Source: Romanomermis culicivorax (Eukaryota; Nematoda; Enoplea; Mermithida; Mermithidae). From it: a stretch of 64,000 bases of DNA. Location of the stretch: contig CAWUHX010000252.1 of the NCBI GenBank assembly GCA_963922205.1, forward strand, positions 62,001 through 126,000, given 5' to 3'. The translations under genes and the position numbers were made by a program. Positions within the stretch are counted from its first letter, which is position 1. Each line of letters begins with the position of its first letter. Under the pieces are notes generated by a model, which saw only the letters and a list, made by a program, of their open reading frames with translations, had not been told where the DNA came from and searched no databases. Shown one piece after another: positions 41,801-52,279 of this stretch.

Positions 41801-44664
41801 TTTTTCTTCATTCATCTATCCTCTATTTTCTTGCCAGTTGTCCCATTGTTTCGTTTTTTTTTCGTTTTGTCCTATTTAGAAAAAATTTTAAGAAAAAAAA
41901 GAAAAAATCGTTTGCATATCCAAGCAAATAATTTAACAAAAACATAAAAATTGTAAATAAAAAATTTCCGCCCCTCCCCCGAAAAAAGTTTTCGTCGGCC
42001 ATTGAGACAATAGAGCACAGGACAATAACGGATAGGCGCAATAGAGCGCAAGGACATTAGAGCGCAGGACGATAGAGCATGGACAGTAGTGCACAGAGAC
42101 ATTAAAGCGCAGGACAATAGAGCACAGAAAAATTAGATCAGGGCAAAATAAAAAAACGAAAATAAAATAATTGAAAATAACTTTATTTCAGCCCGAAAAT
42201 GCTTTCTTTAATTTTTTTCGTCTCTCTGAAGAAGTTCAGGTCAAAGCCAAAGCATTTTTCCACCATGGAATACTTTGTCAAAAGTTGCGAAACAAATCGC
42301 AGATATTTGACCTTTGAACCTTCGAATAACATTGTTTCATTTTGTTATTTTCGAATTCATCTTGAATTTACACATACAGAATTTACAACCCACATACAGA
42401 ATCACACACGCAATTTTTAGTCAGCTCTTGAAATAAAGCTGCTTGCTCAGTATTCTTTTTCCATGTTCAGAAGCAATTTGAAATTCGCGTTCATTGCAGA
42501 TCGCGGGAAGTTGGTTAAAATTTTTTCGAACCAATAGATGCGCTCTATTGTTCCTGCGCTCTATTGTCCTTGCGCTCTTTTGTTCTGCGCTCTAATGTCC
42601 CTGCGCTCTATTGTCGTGCGCTCTAGTGTCCCTGCGCTCCATTGTCCTGCGCTCTAATGTCCCTGCGCTCTATTGTCCTGCGCTGTAATGTCCCTGCACT
42701 CTATTGTCCTGCGCTCTAATGTCCCTGCGCTCTATTGTCCTGCGCTCTATTGTCCTGCGCTCTAATGTCTCTGCGCTCTAATGTCCGCGCTCTAATGTCC
42801 CTGCGCTCTAATGTCCGCGCTCTAGTGTCCGCCCTGTAATGTCCGCGCTCTTTTGTCCTGCACTCTATTGTCGTGCGCTCTAGTGTCCCTGCGCTCCATT
42901 GTCCTGCGCTGTAATGTCCCTGCGCTCTAATGTCCCTGCGCTCTATTGTCCTGCGCTCTAATGTCCCTGCGCCCTAATGTCCGCGCTCTATTGTCCCGCG
43001 CTCTAATGTCCGGTCACGATGTCATACCTATTGCGAGAAAAATAGGAAAAATATTACAGCGATCAAATAACATTTGACCCGCGGAATGCCTATTGGTCGC
43101 ATTCTATAGCTGGTCGTATATACTATGTGAAGCTGTTCAAGTCCATGATGATTCTGATGGGGGCAATTTTCGCTCAAGTTCCAGTCTCAACTTGATTCGA
43201 ATAAAGTTGAGGAAAGTACAAGTACAGATAATCCCGTCCTACACAGTGGTTTCGATCATTCTCGACCCATTTATAACAAACGATTTCCAAGACATCAAAT
43301 CTATAGCCTGTTTTTTGTAAAATGCTTGTAAATCGGAAAATTAAAAAAGTTAGCACTAATATCGAAATCATTCGCTCTAAACTTTTACGACAGAATTTTT
43401 TTCTCAAAAAATTGTTGGAGGTTGGTTGAGTAAGCTCTGAACTTTTGGTCCTACGTGAAACATATTTCAGCCAGAAAATCGTATAAATATAAAATAGTAC
43501 TTGCTTTCCACTGTTATTATTTACAGGCGTTTCACGAAAAACAGGCCATAGGTTGTCTCATTTTTCTTGGAAAGCCAGAAATGACAAGCATTTGTTCGAC
43601 TTTTTTATTTGAAAAGTGTTGAATTACCATGAATCGTGAGTATAAATTCATCCGGTCCAAAATCAACCACTTTTGCGCACAAGGAACGAAATGACGGAGA
43701 TCCTTCAATGTGCAATCTAATAATCTAATGTGCATATTCTGAATTGTTTGTTTTTGTTTTCCCTAAGCTGACATCGAATGTTTTGTGAATGCCTCCATCC
43801 ACGCTATTTTTAGCTCATTCGATCAAATTGTTAATTGAAAATGTATGAATTTTTCAATTTGTCGACCACCTGGCGTGGTCGGCCGTACGGTCACCCAGAC
43901 GCTATAGCTAGCTATCCAGTTGCGTCGACCACATGTCGGCCATCCGGTATAGTCGGTTACCCGGTCTACAACGGATCGGATGGTCTCTACCCTAATTAAA
44001 TGTGCTACTTCTTGGGAACCATGTACTTTTTGTTTCGAAAAATCGTTGAACCACAGCATCATTATCACTCTTGTGGCGACTTTCTGTTATCTGTTCATCA
44101 TTTTTCTTCGTCACCTTCTCGATCATTGCTGGGAAGTCAAATCTGCTATGAGTCAGGACCGCCTCAAACTCCCCTCCGCGTTCATGTATGATAGCGATCA
44201 TTGAATCATCACTGAACGGCTAATAGTACAAAGCGGGTCACTGAACTAAAACAATTACTGGACTGTACTAGAAAAAGACAACTCTGGTAATCGTTGGTGC
44301 AACCGAAAAATACTGGACTATTGAAGAGACAACTGAAATACATTCGGTACAACTGGATCCTCACCCGACTATTGAACAAATTTCAGTAAGCGCCAAAAAT
44401 TGAAGGTAATATATACGTTCAAGGTCCTTTAATCTGAAGTTTCCATTTTCAGTAGTGATCCTTACTTCTGCGTGGTTACCAATTGGCAACGTTTTGTTGC
44501 AAGGAGGATTACTGCAACGCAAGCAAGCAGCATGCCAATCCTTGCCCATCGAAGATTTTCTTTCAGCTTAAACAGGAAAAAATTTAAAAAAATTAAAAAC
44601 ATATAAGTAAAGACGTAAGCCCACCAAAATAAACCGGTTTTCCACATTTCGGGCAATTCGGCAT
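35803..44664 (-). CDS. CRIP: CRIP-type single-LIM cysteine-rich protein (83 aa, complete)
   Basis: Four exons, 44664-44625, 44566-44466, 35966-35912 and 35858-35803, join in phase to give 83 residues. The single LIM domain shows CPKC (Cys4, Cys7), H25, C28, C31, then C36, C54 and C57, followed by FGPKGYGHGG and the TESHTF tail typical of CRIP1/CRIP2. CRIP proteins are small zinc-binding LIM proteins with no known catalytic activity, thought to mediate protein contacts. One oddity is the C31-x4-C36 spacing, where CRIP normally has C-x2-C, so the hinge between the zinc fingers carries two extra residues. Intron 2 (44,465-35,967) is 8.5 kb and filled with iterated-end transposons, while introns 1 and 3 are under 60 nt. 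TTATTCAG lies 5 nt before the ATG. Confidence 0.92.
36717..36726 (+). promoter_or_regulatory. TATA-like box of element A, left copy
   Basis: CTATAAATAG follows a conserved lead-in (TATAATGGCTATAAATAG-like) shared with 38,662-38,671, in front of an element reading frame. The conservation between copies suggests a promoter for the element. Confidence 0.4.
36800..37675 (+). mobile_element. Iterated-end element D nested in A
   Basis: Inverted arrays of TGGCCGACTGTACCGGG-like units lie at about 36,812-36,870 and 37,580-37,672. They surround AT-rich DNA with a FLYWCH-like frame. The left array begins at the ATGGCC that corresponds to the start codon in the right copy of A, so D appears to have inserted there. 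The target duplication is unclear (GATGGC occurs at both ends). Confidence 0.55.
36992..37300 (+). pseudogene. FLYWCH/MULE-type DNA-binding domain remnant (copy 1)
   Basis: A 102-codon frame contains [17 protein letters not shown], then VYYERNN, and ends with GHNVQCAS and TLRVKREI. This layout resembles the FLYWCH-type zinc finger that precedes Mutator-like transposases, but the second Cys is not evident. The frame ends at TAA and no transposase core follows. It is similar to copy 2 at 38,741. Confidence 0.45.
38662..38671 (+). promoter_or_regulatory. TATA-like box of element A, right copy
   Basis: CTATAAATAG lies about 70 nt upstream of ATGGCTGATTTTGAGG, and is shared with the left copy. 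Confidence 0.4.
38741..39013 (+). pseudogene. FLYWCH/MULE-type DNA-binding domain remnant (copy 2)
   Basis: The frame opens [11 protein letters not shown] and contains [16 protein letters not shown], then YFECLCCN. The matching C-terminal part (GHNPICAA, then AKRIKCEMI) is in other frames, so at least one frameshift separates it. Comparison with copy 1 shows the same order. It is non-functional as it stands. Confidence 0.45.
39458..41241. repeat. AT-rich repeats between elements A and B
   Basis: This intronic stretch (CRIP intron 2) carries GC palindromes at about 40,030, 40,436 and 40,829 with nearby GCTGGAAAATC-like motifs. A short tandem of TTGATTGAATATTGATATT units lies at about 40,940-41,030. 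No gene was seen. Confidence 0.45.
41242..43018. mobile_element. Iterated-end element B with 9-bp target duplication
   Basis: ATGTCATAC occurs exactly at 41233-41241 and 43019-43027, a 9-bp duplication of the Mutator/MULE type. The left arm (41,255-41,650, continuing at 42,004-42,128) is a tandem array of GACATTAGAGCGCGGG-like units, 14-17 bp, alternating CATTAG and CAATAG. The right arm (42,537-43,013) is the same array inverted. The interior has no recognisable transposase. A ~350-bp block at 41,651-42,003 splits the left arm and may be a further insertion. Confidence 0.85.
43860..43985. repeat. D-type iterated block
   Basis: Repeated GGTCGGCC, GTCGACCAC and CCGGTATAGTCGG units resemble the arms of element D. 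No opposing arm was located nearby. Beyond it, 44,220-44,375 holds another loose series of ACTGGACT and ACAACTGG motifs. Confidence 0.5.
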
Positions 44665-45174
44665 GATTTCTGAATAACAAATTTATGAAAGCGATCCTAT
44701 CAAAGATTACAGGGTGAAATAGCTTAGAACTGGGGTACTGGGCTCGGTAGTCAAGGATTCAGTGAAAAACAAGTTTTCAGAAAGCTAAAGTTTTACAATG
44801 TAGGTATTGTGAAATCACGGAATGGTGATACATGTAACAACCATACTGAATCATAGATAAAACACGTTTTCATTGGCCGACCATCTTGCAAGAAAATAAC
44901 AACTCACGCTTGTGCCCAGACTGTTAGTACTATAATCATATGCAATGTGGATCCAAAATTTTATAGAGAACTATGTGTTCCATGTACAGATTCACCATTC
45001 ACATGGCCCGCATTCCAAAATGACTGAAAATTGATCACTTCATTCTTAATCGACCAAATGACACCTAATGAAAGTTGTTTTGTATTCTGAAAAATTCTTG
45101 ATAACTTGGTCAGTGGAAGGCATTCAGTTTGGAGAGGAACGACATAACACTACAAATTATATTGGAGTCGGGGA

Positions 45175-45438
45175 CATACATGCACATAGGGGAGGTAGGG
45201 GGGCTAAACCCCCATACTCGAGACCCTGGCCACCCCCCCCCCCGGCCAAAAAATCGTCAAACAAACACCCCTCCCTGGACTTTTTCCAAGACAGCTTTTT
45301 TCATGATTTTTGTGCATATTTTGTATAAAAAACAGGCTCGCAGAACTTTTTTTGTTTTTTTGCTCACCCACACCCCTACCCCCTTGGGAAAAAAGTCAAT
45401 GGACCCTCCCCCTGGAAAATTTTGGCCGTGCATGTCTG
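45175..45438 (+). mobile_element. hAT-type MITE, family P, intact copy
   Basis: The ends are CATACATGCACATAGGGG and GCCGTGCATGTCTG. GTCGGGGA is repeated exactly on both sides (45167-45174 and 45439-45446). It is 264 bp, C-run-rich and non-coding. It serves as the unoccupied reference for copy 2. Confidence 0.85.
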
Positions 45439-45639
45439 GTCGGGGACCACATGTTAACAGATAGTAGCTGCTGCTAGGGTAGGTGGTTGCAAAAGCAAAA
45501 GCTAGATTTTACTATACATCCTCAAAGTTTTTATACACAAAGTAGCATCGTCTATAGTTTATTTTTTTAATACTTGATATAAATAATAACAGTAGGAAGC
45601 GAGTACGATTTCATATTTTACGATTTACTGCTTAACCAT

Positions 45640-46343
45640 CTTACATGCGCATAGAGGGATAGGGGGTAAACCCTCCTACCAGTGACCTTGAACACCCCCT
45701 GGCCCGAAAAAAATCGTCACACGCCCTGAGCCATACATGTAATTAGCGGGGCTGCTATAGAAAAATCCCATTCCCCAGAAATCGTCGGCCATATGGACAG
45801 CTATTGGGTGACCCCCCCTCAAAGATTCTCCAATCGTATGATTAGCCATATTGTATTCATAGGGACAACCATGCTCTTGGTCCGAAAAAACTGAAAAAAG
45901 TCAATTTTTTGATAAAAAATATCAATTTTTGAGCAAAAAATGGTCAAAAACGACAATTTTGTCGGCGCTTCGCGCCAAAATACATATTTAACGGTTTTTT
46001 AGACAAAAATTTCTATTTGTTCGAACCATTTTTCAGACTTTCTTGGTGAAAGAATCGATTTCTTTCCTTCAGATTTTTTTTCTTTCCCCTCCCCTAAAAT
46101 TTTGGAGATCCGCGACACCCGGCCCCAAAAACGTCGCCCGACCTCCCCCAGACTCGCGGCTCCGTTACATGTATATGCCCTGAACTTTTCCAAGACAGTT
46201 TTTCTGATGATTTTTATGCATATTTTGTATCAAAAACATGCTAGTGGAACATTTTTTGTTTTTTTGCTCACCCACCCCACCCACACCCCTTCGATAAAAA
46301 GTGCGAGGACCCTCCCCAGAAAAATTCTTGCCGTGCATGTCTG
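45640..46343 (+). mobile_element. hAT-type MITE, family P, copy 2 (split by M1)
   Basis: The ends are CTTACATGCGCATAGAGGG and GCCGTGCATGTCTG. TTAACCAT is repeated exactly on both sides (45632-45639 and 46344-46351). The copy is interrupted at 45,732-46,177 by an M1 element. Confidence 0.85.
45732..46177 (+). mobile_element. hAT-type MITE, family M1, nested in P copy 2
   Basis: The ends are CATACATGTAATTAG and CGTTACATGTATATG. Flanking octamers are CCCTGAGC (45724-45731) and CCCTGAAC (46178-46185). The corresponding unoccupied site in P copy 1 reads CCCTCCCTGGAC. It contains the palindrome CGGCGCTTCGCGCC at about 45,963. Confidence 0.85.
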
Positions 46344-46514
46344 TTAACCATATGCCACATGAACAGGAATGAAAATGCTTTGCGTAAAGGATGTCGACGA
46401 CAGAGATTTTTTTGTGTCATTTTTTGATTTGCAAGCATTTTATAAAAGACAGACTACAGACTCTAAGCATATATCAGCTATAGCTGCTATTCAGAAAAAT
46501 TAACCGCGATGCGT

Positions 46515-47465
46515 AACTAGGACGCTAGACAATAGGACACTGGACATTAGGACGCAAAGACATAAATACGCAGTACATTAGGACACAGCAAAGTGGGACA
46601 CGTACATTAAAAAGCAGGACACTAGGACGAAGAGCATCCTGATTCAGACATAAGACCGCAGAACTAAGGAAACCACTGGTTTAGGTTTAGGCTTTGGCTA
46701 CATGTTTTTTTGGGAGGGTTGCAACTTTTTTGAAAAAATTTCAACTATTCAAAAAGTTTCCCAAACAACAAAATGTCATTAAATTTCTCAAAAATTTAGA
46801 AAGTAAACTGCTGTAAATCGAACGTTACAAAATTTTGTTTAAAAAGCCTAGAAATTCGTACAATTTCAATGATTTTAGAGAAATTTCGTGTGAAAATCTT
46901 GAAATTCTTGGAAAATAGTTCAACTTTTCTTGATTAGAAGTGAAAGAGTTCAAAACGAAGTTTCAGAGCACTATGATCATTTTGCCTGAGCACTGAGCAA
47001 TTACTTTCGACAAAAAAATCGAAAAATGGCACTATTTTCTAAAAATTTCCAAGAAAATCATGACAGGGGTAAAATTGGTAAAATTTTCAAAATTATTTTG
47101 AAATCTGGAGGAGGAGATAGCCAAACCCTGGGCGAAAATCATGCAAAGTCATGAGAAAACCATAAATCAAAAAACGCTATCCGCAATGGCGGATGAGGAT
47201 GTAATAAAAAGACTTCCTTGCGTCCTAATGTATACGTCCTAATGTTTCGCGTCCAAGTGACGCGTTACGTCTTGCTAATGTCCTGCGTCCTCGTATCATT
47301 GCGTCTTAGTGTGCAGCGTCCTAATGTCCTCACGTCCTAGTGTACTTGGATACTAATGTCCTTACGTCCTAATGTCAGCGTACAGTCTTGCCTCCTAATG
47401 TATTCCGCCCTAACGTCTTGGGTCCTAATATCCTGCGTCCTGATGTTCTTGCGTCCTATAGTATC
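46515..47465. mobile_element. Iterated-end element C
   Basis: The left array (46,515-46,640) has units such as GGACATTAGGACGCAAA. The right array (47,215-47,465) is inverted, with GCGTCCTAATGTCCT units. The core between them is AT-rich and non-coding. The unit is related to that of element B (GGACATTAGAGCGC). No target duplication was identified. Confidence 0.65.
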
Positions 47466-48145
47466 CAGCTTGCTAATAGCATAGCGCCAAAAACAATTTC
47501 TGACTAACAATAAGCTAGATTTTAACACACCGCCCAGATTCGACCGAACCACAAATTTTCTAAAAGTCCATGTTGAAAAATTCCATACTCAAGCCCGATC
47601 TTGCGTATGTCAACATCATTTCGGGAGGAGCGCCCCTGTGTCTTTCAGCTGGCTACGCCCATGACCTTCGTTTAATTTCCCAAGTTGGCAAGAAAAAACA
47701 ATGCCCATCACAAGATAAAACCTGCATGTCAAGGGATCAGTGCTAAAAAAGAGCTGCCGGTCACGAACAACCAATGAACACAGGGGTTTACGCCATAATG
47801 CACCGAAGCGAAATAGGAAACTAATGGCTTAGCAAGATTAGAAATTCTAGGCTACGTATAAAGCAGGAATCGAGAACTAACTGGCAATTTACCTTGTGGA
47901 AGCGAAAAACATGACAATGCTAATCCGCGGAAAGTAAGTTCCATGTGTACAGCCTACCAATGCTTTATTCTCCAACCAACGTGTACATACGGTCTCGTAC
48001 CACAAAAACTCGGCATTATGTTCATCGGAAAGTATCGCATTACAAAAATTTTGAAATCGAAAAACGTGTCTTCTATACAATTTTACTAACATTCCGTCTA
48101 CAAGAAACACAACAATCTACAAATAAATAAAGGAACAACGCTATT
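47466..48145. other. Gap between element C and the PIGS stop
   Basis: This is probably the PIGS 3' untranslated and downstream region. No gene or clear repeat was recognised. Confidence 0.4.
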
Positions 48146-50510
48146 TTAACGACACAAACGTTTGAATAAAAAAAACAGCGACAAAGTGACGGGCAACAAA
48201 ACGGGCAAGAATAAGGGCACATAGATTGCATATTTTTGATCGTCCGGAAAATACAACAGAGACAACAGTGACTCGTCAAAAAATGCCTTCTCCGAATGAT
48301 AACGCGCGATTTCGGCTTGTTGGCGTGAAACTCCCAATGTTCGGTCGTCGAGGATATCTGATTTCAAACCATTGATAGACTTTTTAGCTGAAAACAACAA
48401 AATCACTGAATTACTAAAAACTGCTGAGAAGAGTCAACGTAAGCAAATAAAATTCCAGTGCGAAAAATTTTATCGAATGTGAAGTAGGCGTCCATTTCTT
48501 TGACAAATTTGTTAAGAAAAATTCTAGCATTTCCGAAGTTTTTGAATAGAAGAGTGAGTCAAAATATTTGAAATTGAAGCAAAAAAGCAAAATCGTTTTT
48601 TCGTAGATTAGAGGCCAGCGCCTAGAAAATTTATTCGGAAAACGTGAACAGTTACAGAAACAATCTTAAAAATGAGTAAGAAAGTGTGTTTCAGACGCCT
48701 TCAAAGATTAGAAAACTTCCACCACGTTACATTTCGTCAGTTTCTAAGGCGTATGAATCGTCGATTTTACCTGAAGTGATAGCGTTTCCGATAGAATCGG
48801 CAACATGGTCATTTATAACAATATTCGTTATTTCAAACAAAAGTTTAGTTATCGAATTCAGTGTAGCAAAACATTCAAAATTATAATCTAGAATCGCTTC
48901 GATGGATAACCGACGTAAGTCCCATGTAGATAGAGCGGAAGGTGTTGTAACAATATGGAATTTTGAACTTTTCGGCGAGTAGAATCCCAGCAAATCGCGA
49001 ACTTGTGACAAAATTATGCTACGAACGTCTAGAAAAGATGTAAAATATAAATCGAAGGCGGTTCCAACAAAAATTAACAGAGCATCATTAAATTTATTAC
49101 TGAAGCAAGAATGTTTTTATCATCCTCAATCCTTTTCAAAAATTTCAGACGTCAATTTGAAATTTTATTAGTAAATGTCAGACTCATACGCTCACCTTCG
49201 AATGTTTCGACGTTCCCATGAATTAAGTCAATAATCGATACACCACCCCAGTTTCTAACGATGAATGCGTTTTCAACTTTATCTCCCGGATTGCCAAAAA
49301 CAACACCGCTTTTATCTTTCGATGGGGAATAAATCAAAAAGTGTAAAGTCTCTCGATTGATGTACGACAAACTACTAGTAAGATAGGGCTCTACGCTCGA
49401 GATCAGTTGCGATAAATCATCGTAATTGTAGAAATATTGCTTCAATTTTCTATTGTACGACGGTTTTAGATCGAAGTCGACGAAATACAAAGATTGAGAT
49501 ACGAAATTTATTTCAGTCAAATTCTTCAAGCGTCGACTAAAGCGACCGAAATCGTCGTGCAAAAAGTTAATCAAGTTTTCGACCGCTGATCGATTTTTTG
49601 GATCGTAATCGGGAAATAGTAAAGCTAAATTGACTGAATATTTTGGAAAAAATGCGACTTTATGATTCACTTTAGCGTTATCTGTCAATTTTTTAGTCGT
49701 CTTTTTATTTTTATCCAGAATTCTTTTGTCGAAATGTTTGACACAAATGTCAATCAAATTTTCGCGCGAAATAAAAATGTCCAACAGGATAAAGTATAGA
49801 TTTTCTCGACAGAATTCCCATCGGCAATAAAATATATTACGGCGACCAAGAAAAAGGTCAAAATTTGTTGTGAATCTATTCTGCCCGTCGATTATAATAA
49901 CATTCAAACCATGATCTATAAGTTGGTAATTAGCAAAGTTTTTATCAAATTGATCAATATTCTTCGTTCTGAATAAAGTGTCTCTAGATTCAGCCACAAG
50001 ACTCTGGGTCGAAAATCTAGAATAGGTACGAGTTTTTGAGAATAAGATAATGCTGAATAATACAGACTTTATTGCTTGATGTAAAAGTTGAAATACTCGT
50101 ATAGTTGTACAAAGCGGGAAATACTTCTTTCTTTAAGTCTGCCCTTAACAGCTTATAAATTACTAAGATAGTACTTACGCAAACTCGACAGTTAGCCTAT
50201 TATGAATATCGATCTTCGAAAAATTTCCTTCCGCGGATTTTTGTAAAGCTTTTACGTCGCTAAAAATGGACTCATCTACGACCAGTAAATTCACGCGAAA
50301 TTTCAAAAACAAGTGCAAAGTTTCGTTCAAGGAGCTAATTTCTTCGTAAGGTAAATTAGCGCGATAAACTTTCGTCGTTTCGTACCACAACGGTACACCG
50401 ATCGTCAGTAATACGACTATAAATGCAAACGAAGCTTGATTATAACATTTCAATTCTTCGTCGTGATCGATCGAATCTTTCCTTTTCGATTTTTGGTTTT
50501 TATTCGTCAT
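48146..50510 (-). CDS. PIGS: PIGS, GPI-transamidase complex subunit (545 aa, complete)
   Basis: Exons 50510-50179, 50001-49196, 49028-48771 and 48387-48146 join with matching phases to give 545 residues, close to human PIGS (555). PIGS is an ER membrane subunit of the complex that attaches GPI anchors to proteins. An N-terminal membrane helix ([20 protein letters not shown], with the conserved PLWYETT) and a C-terminal helix ([20 protein letters not shown]) flank a large lumenal region. [13 protein letters not shown] and [11 protein letters not shown] near the C-terminus, and [10 protein letters not shown] in the middle, are conserved family segments. For exon 3 the donor that keeps frame is TCACTTCAG|GTAAAA; an in-frame read-through ORF beyond it is not used. 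It lies 115 bp downstream of the MANBAL-like gene. Confidence 0.95.
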
Positions 50511-50625
50511 GATTCTTGATTTCGCTTTAATTTCTTCCGTTTATTTCTTTTTACGGATTTTCGTGAATGAATCTGAAAACTTTAATGAAATGAATACGTT
50601 CCTATTAATTATATTTCGAAAAATT

Positions 50626-50841
50626 TTAATCAAAATGTAACAAGTTAATTACTTCTGCGGACGGTTGGTCGTCTGTTATCGGGCGCTTGATGATTAAATA
50701 CACGAGAAACGCAAAAATTTGTAGAATGGCAACGCAATACAGGCCGAATCGAAGAACTTTATCGCTGAAGCTTTCTAAAGGTATATATGAAGCTTTACTG
50801 CCTATACCGTCGTCGAAAAAATAATATAAAAAATTGAGCAT
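50626..50841 (-). CDS. Small single-pass membrane protein, MANBAL/UPF0239-like
   Basis: This 71-codon ORF has one hydrophobic helix (LYCVAILQIFAFLVYLII) preceded by DKVLRFG and followed by a polar tail. The layout, especially [LF]RYGL[FY]-x2-A-[IL]-x-Q ahead of the helix, resembles the MANBAL/UPF0239 family of unknown function, although the protein is somewhat short. It could have further exons. ATTCCAG lies 4 nt before the ATG. The 115-bp spacing to PIGS on the same strand suggests an operon-like pair. Confidence 0.5.
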   Translation of the reverse strand: MLNFLYYFFDDGIGSKASYIPLESFSDKVLRFGLYCVAILQIFAFLVYLIIKRPITDDQPSAEVINLLHFD

Positions 50842-51210
50842 TCGCCTGGAATCAGTTCCGTGTTAGAAGAACGGGAGAGCAATTAACGCGGTTTAAATAC
50901 CTGCTCGATACTTCAGATCGAGAATCTGGCTTAGTTAAATACACTTTTGCGACTCACGTACATTCAGCCAATGTTGAATACTAAACATTCCGGAGACGAT
51001 AATTCGACAATACATATATCATTGTACCTCATCATAAGAGGGATGGCACTTATTCACTCTAACGACCCTTGAATTTTTCCAAGTTTTTGAACCTGTAAGA
51101 TTAGGTTAGCTAGTTTTTTGTATATACAACGTGCATGCATACGCGAAGTATAAGACAGTATAAACTATAATGTATTGCCTGTCATTTACCTACTTAATTC
51201 TCAGGCTAAA
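50842..51210. other. Upstream of the MANBAL-like gene
   Basis: This is a likely promoter or outron region. No specific element was recognised. Confidence 0.35.
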
Positions 51211-51431
51211 GGGTCATTTATACTTGCCTTTTTCGAGGGAACGGAACGGAATGCAATCGACACAAAGTTACCGAACTAAAGAGAAATTTTCGTTCCGTTT
51301 GGTTGGAGGTTACCGTCGGTCATTTTCCACAAAACTGCAGTTATCCTTTCCGATCGCAAGTGGATTTACAGGCTGAACGTTTCAAACTGTTGACGATCGG
51401 TTCCGTCGAAAAAGGCAAGTATAAATGACCC
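51211..51431. mobile_element. Short MITE with near-perfect 30-bp TIRs
   Basis: GGGTCATTTATACTTGCC and the following TTTTTCGA are repeated inverted at both ends of a 221-bp unit. The GGGTC ends fit a PIF/Harbinger-like family, but no clean 3-bp duplication is seen. Confidence 0.75.
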
Positions 51432-52279
51432 TAGCGGAGCAGAGCCACGTAGGTGGGCGCGTTGCGCCCGTTCCGTTGGGCATCTTCAAAATTAAGATTC
51501 TGCATTTACGGGTTTACACATCCATACACATCCACTTCGACACTTACAGAGCCAAAAAGATTTTTAGGGTGGGTGGCTGGGGGACAGAGGCCTTTTAACT
51601 TGCGCTTGTTCCTTACACGTTGAAAAATTAGCTACCGTACGTTGCCTATACATACACGCTGTATATACCTTACACGCTGAAAAACTAGGAAAAAAATTCA
51701 GGGGTCGCTAGAGTGCATAAGTATCAAGGGTATGGGGGTATTACCCGGGCCATATGGGCTTGGAAATTTACTTATTGCCCTGGTAAAAATGACTTACTGG
51801 TAGAATGAAATGAGAGAAAATGAATTACTGGCAGACAAAATTTTTGCAAGTGTCATACCGAATACGACAATTGGAAGAAATTGAGTCAATGGGACTTTTA
51901 TAAAAAATGACTGCTGTTGGGTAATCGGTAGTATTTTTTGAGTGGGTGATCATTTGAGAAAAATACCTTTAGGGTGTCCACAGTTTCGAATATGTACTGC
52001 GTAGCTGATTTTGATGCGTGAAATCCGAGAACTGATCGTACCTTTTTGAAAAAACTCCAGAAAGAGAAAAAATATCGAAAAATAAAAAATATACATGAAA
52101 AAATAGAATTTTTGTGCATTTTAAAACGTCAAAATATAGATTCCTCAAATTTTTTTGTAACTATAATTAATTTTAAACATGAAGTCAAGTTTAAAATCAG
52201 GAGCATCGTAATTTCAACCTTCTATTTTTTAAATAAGTTAATGGTAAATTGATGTTGCAGCGTTTTAGAACGTCGGAAC
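51432..52279. other. Gene-free stretch
   Basis: The duplicated phrase TACACGCTGAAAAACTA near 51,616-51,690 is the only internal repeat noticed. No gene was recognised. Confidence 0.35.

Noticed and set aside
41402..42117. ORFs with repeated ALYCPAL or RSIV motifs
   Set aside because: They are frames through the iterated arm of element B; the peptide repeats mirror the DNA unit.
48727..48770. Extension of PIGS exon 3 to about 48,731
   Set aside because: The frame is open, but joining from there to the last exon would create a stop. The donor at 48,770 keeps phase and gives the expected family sequence.
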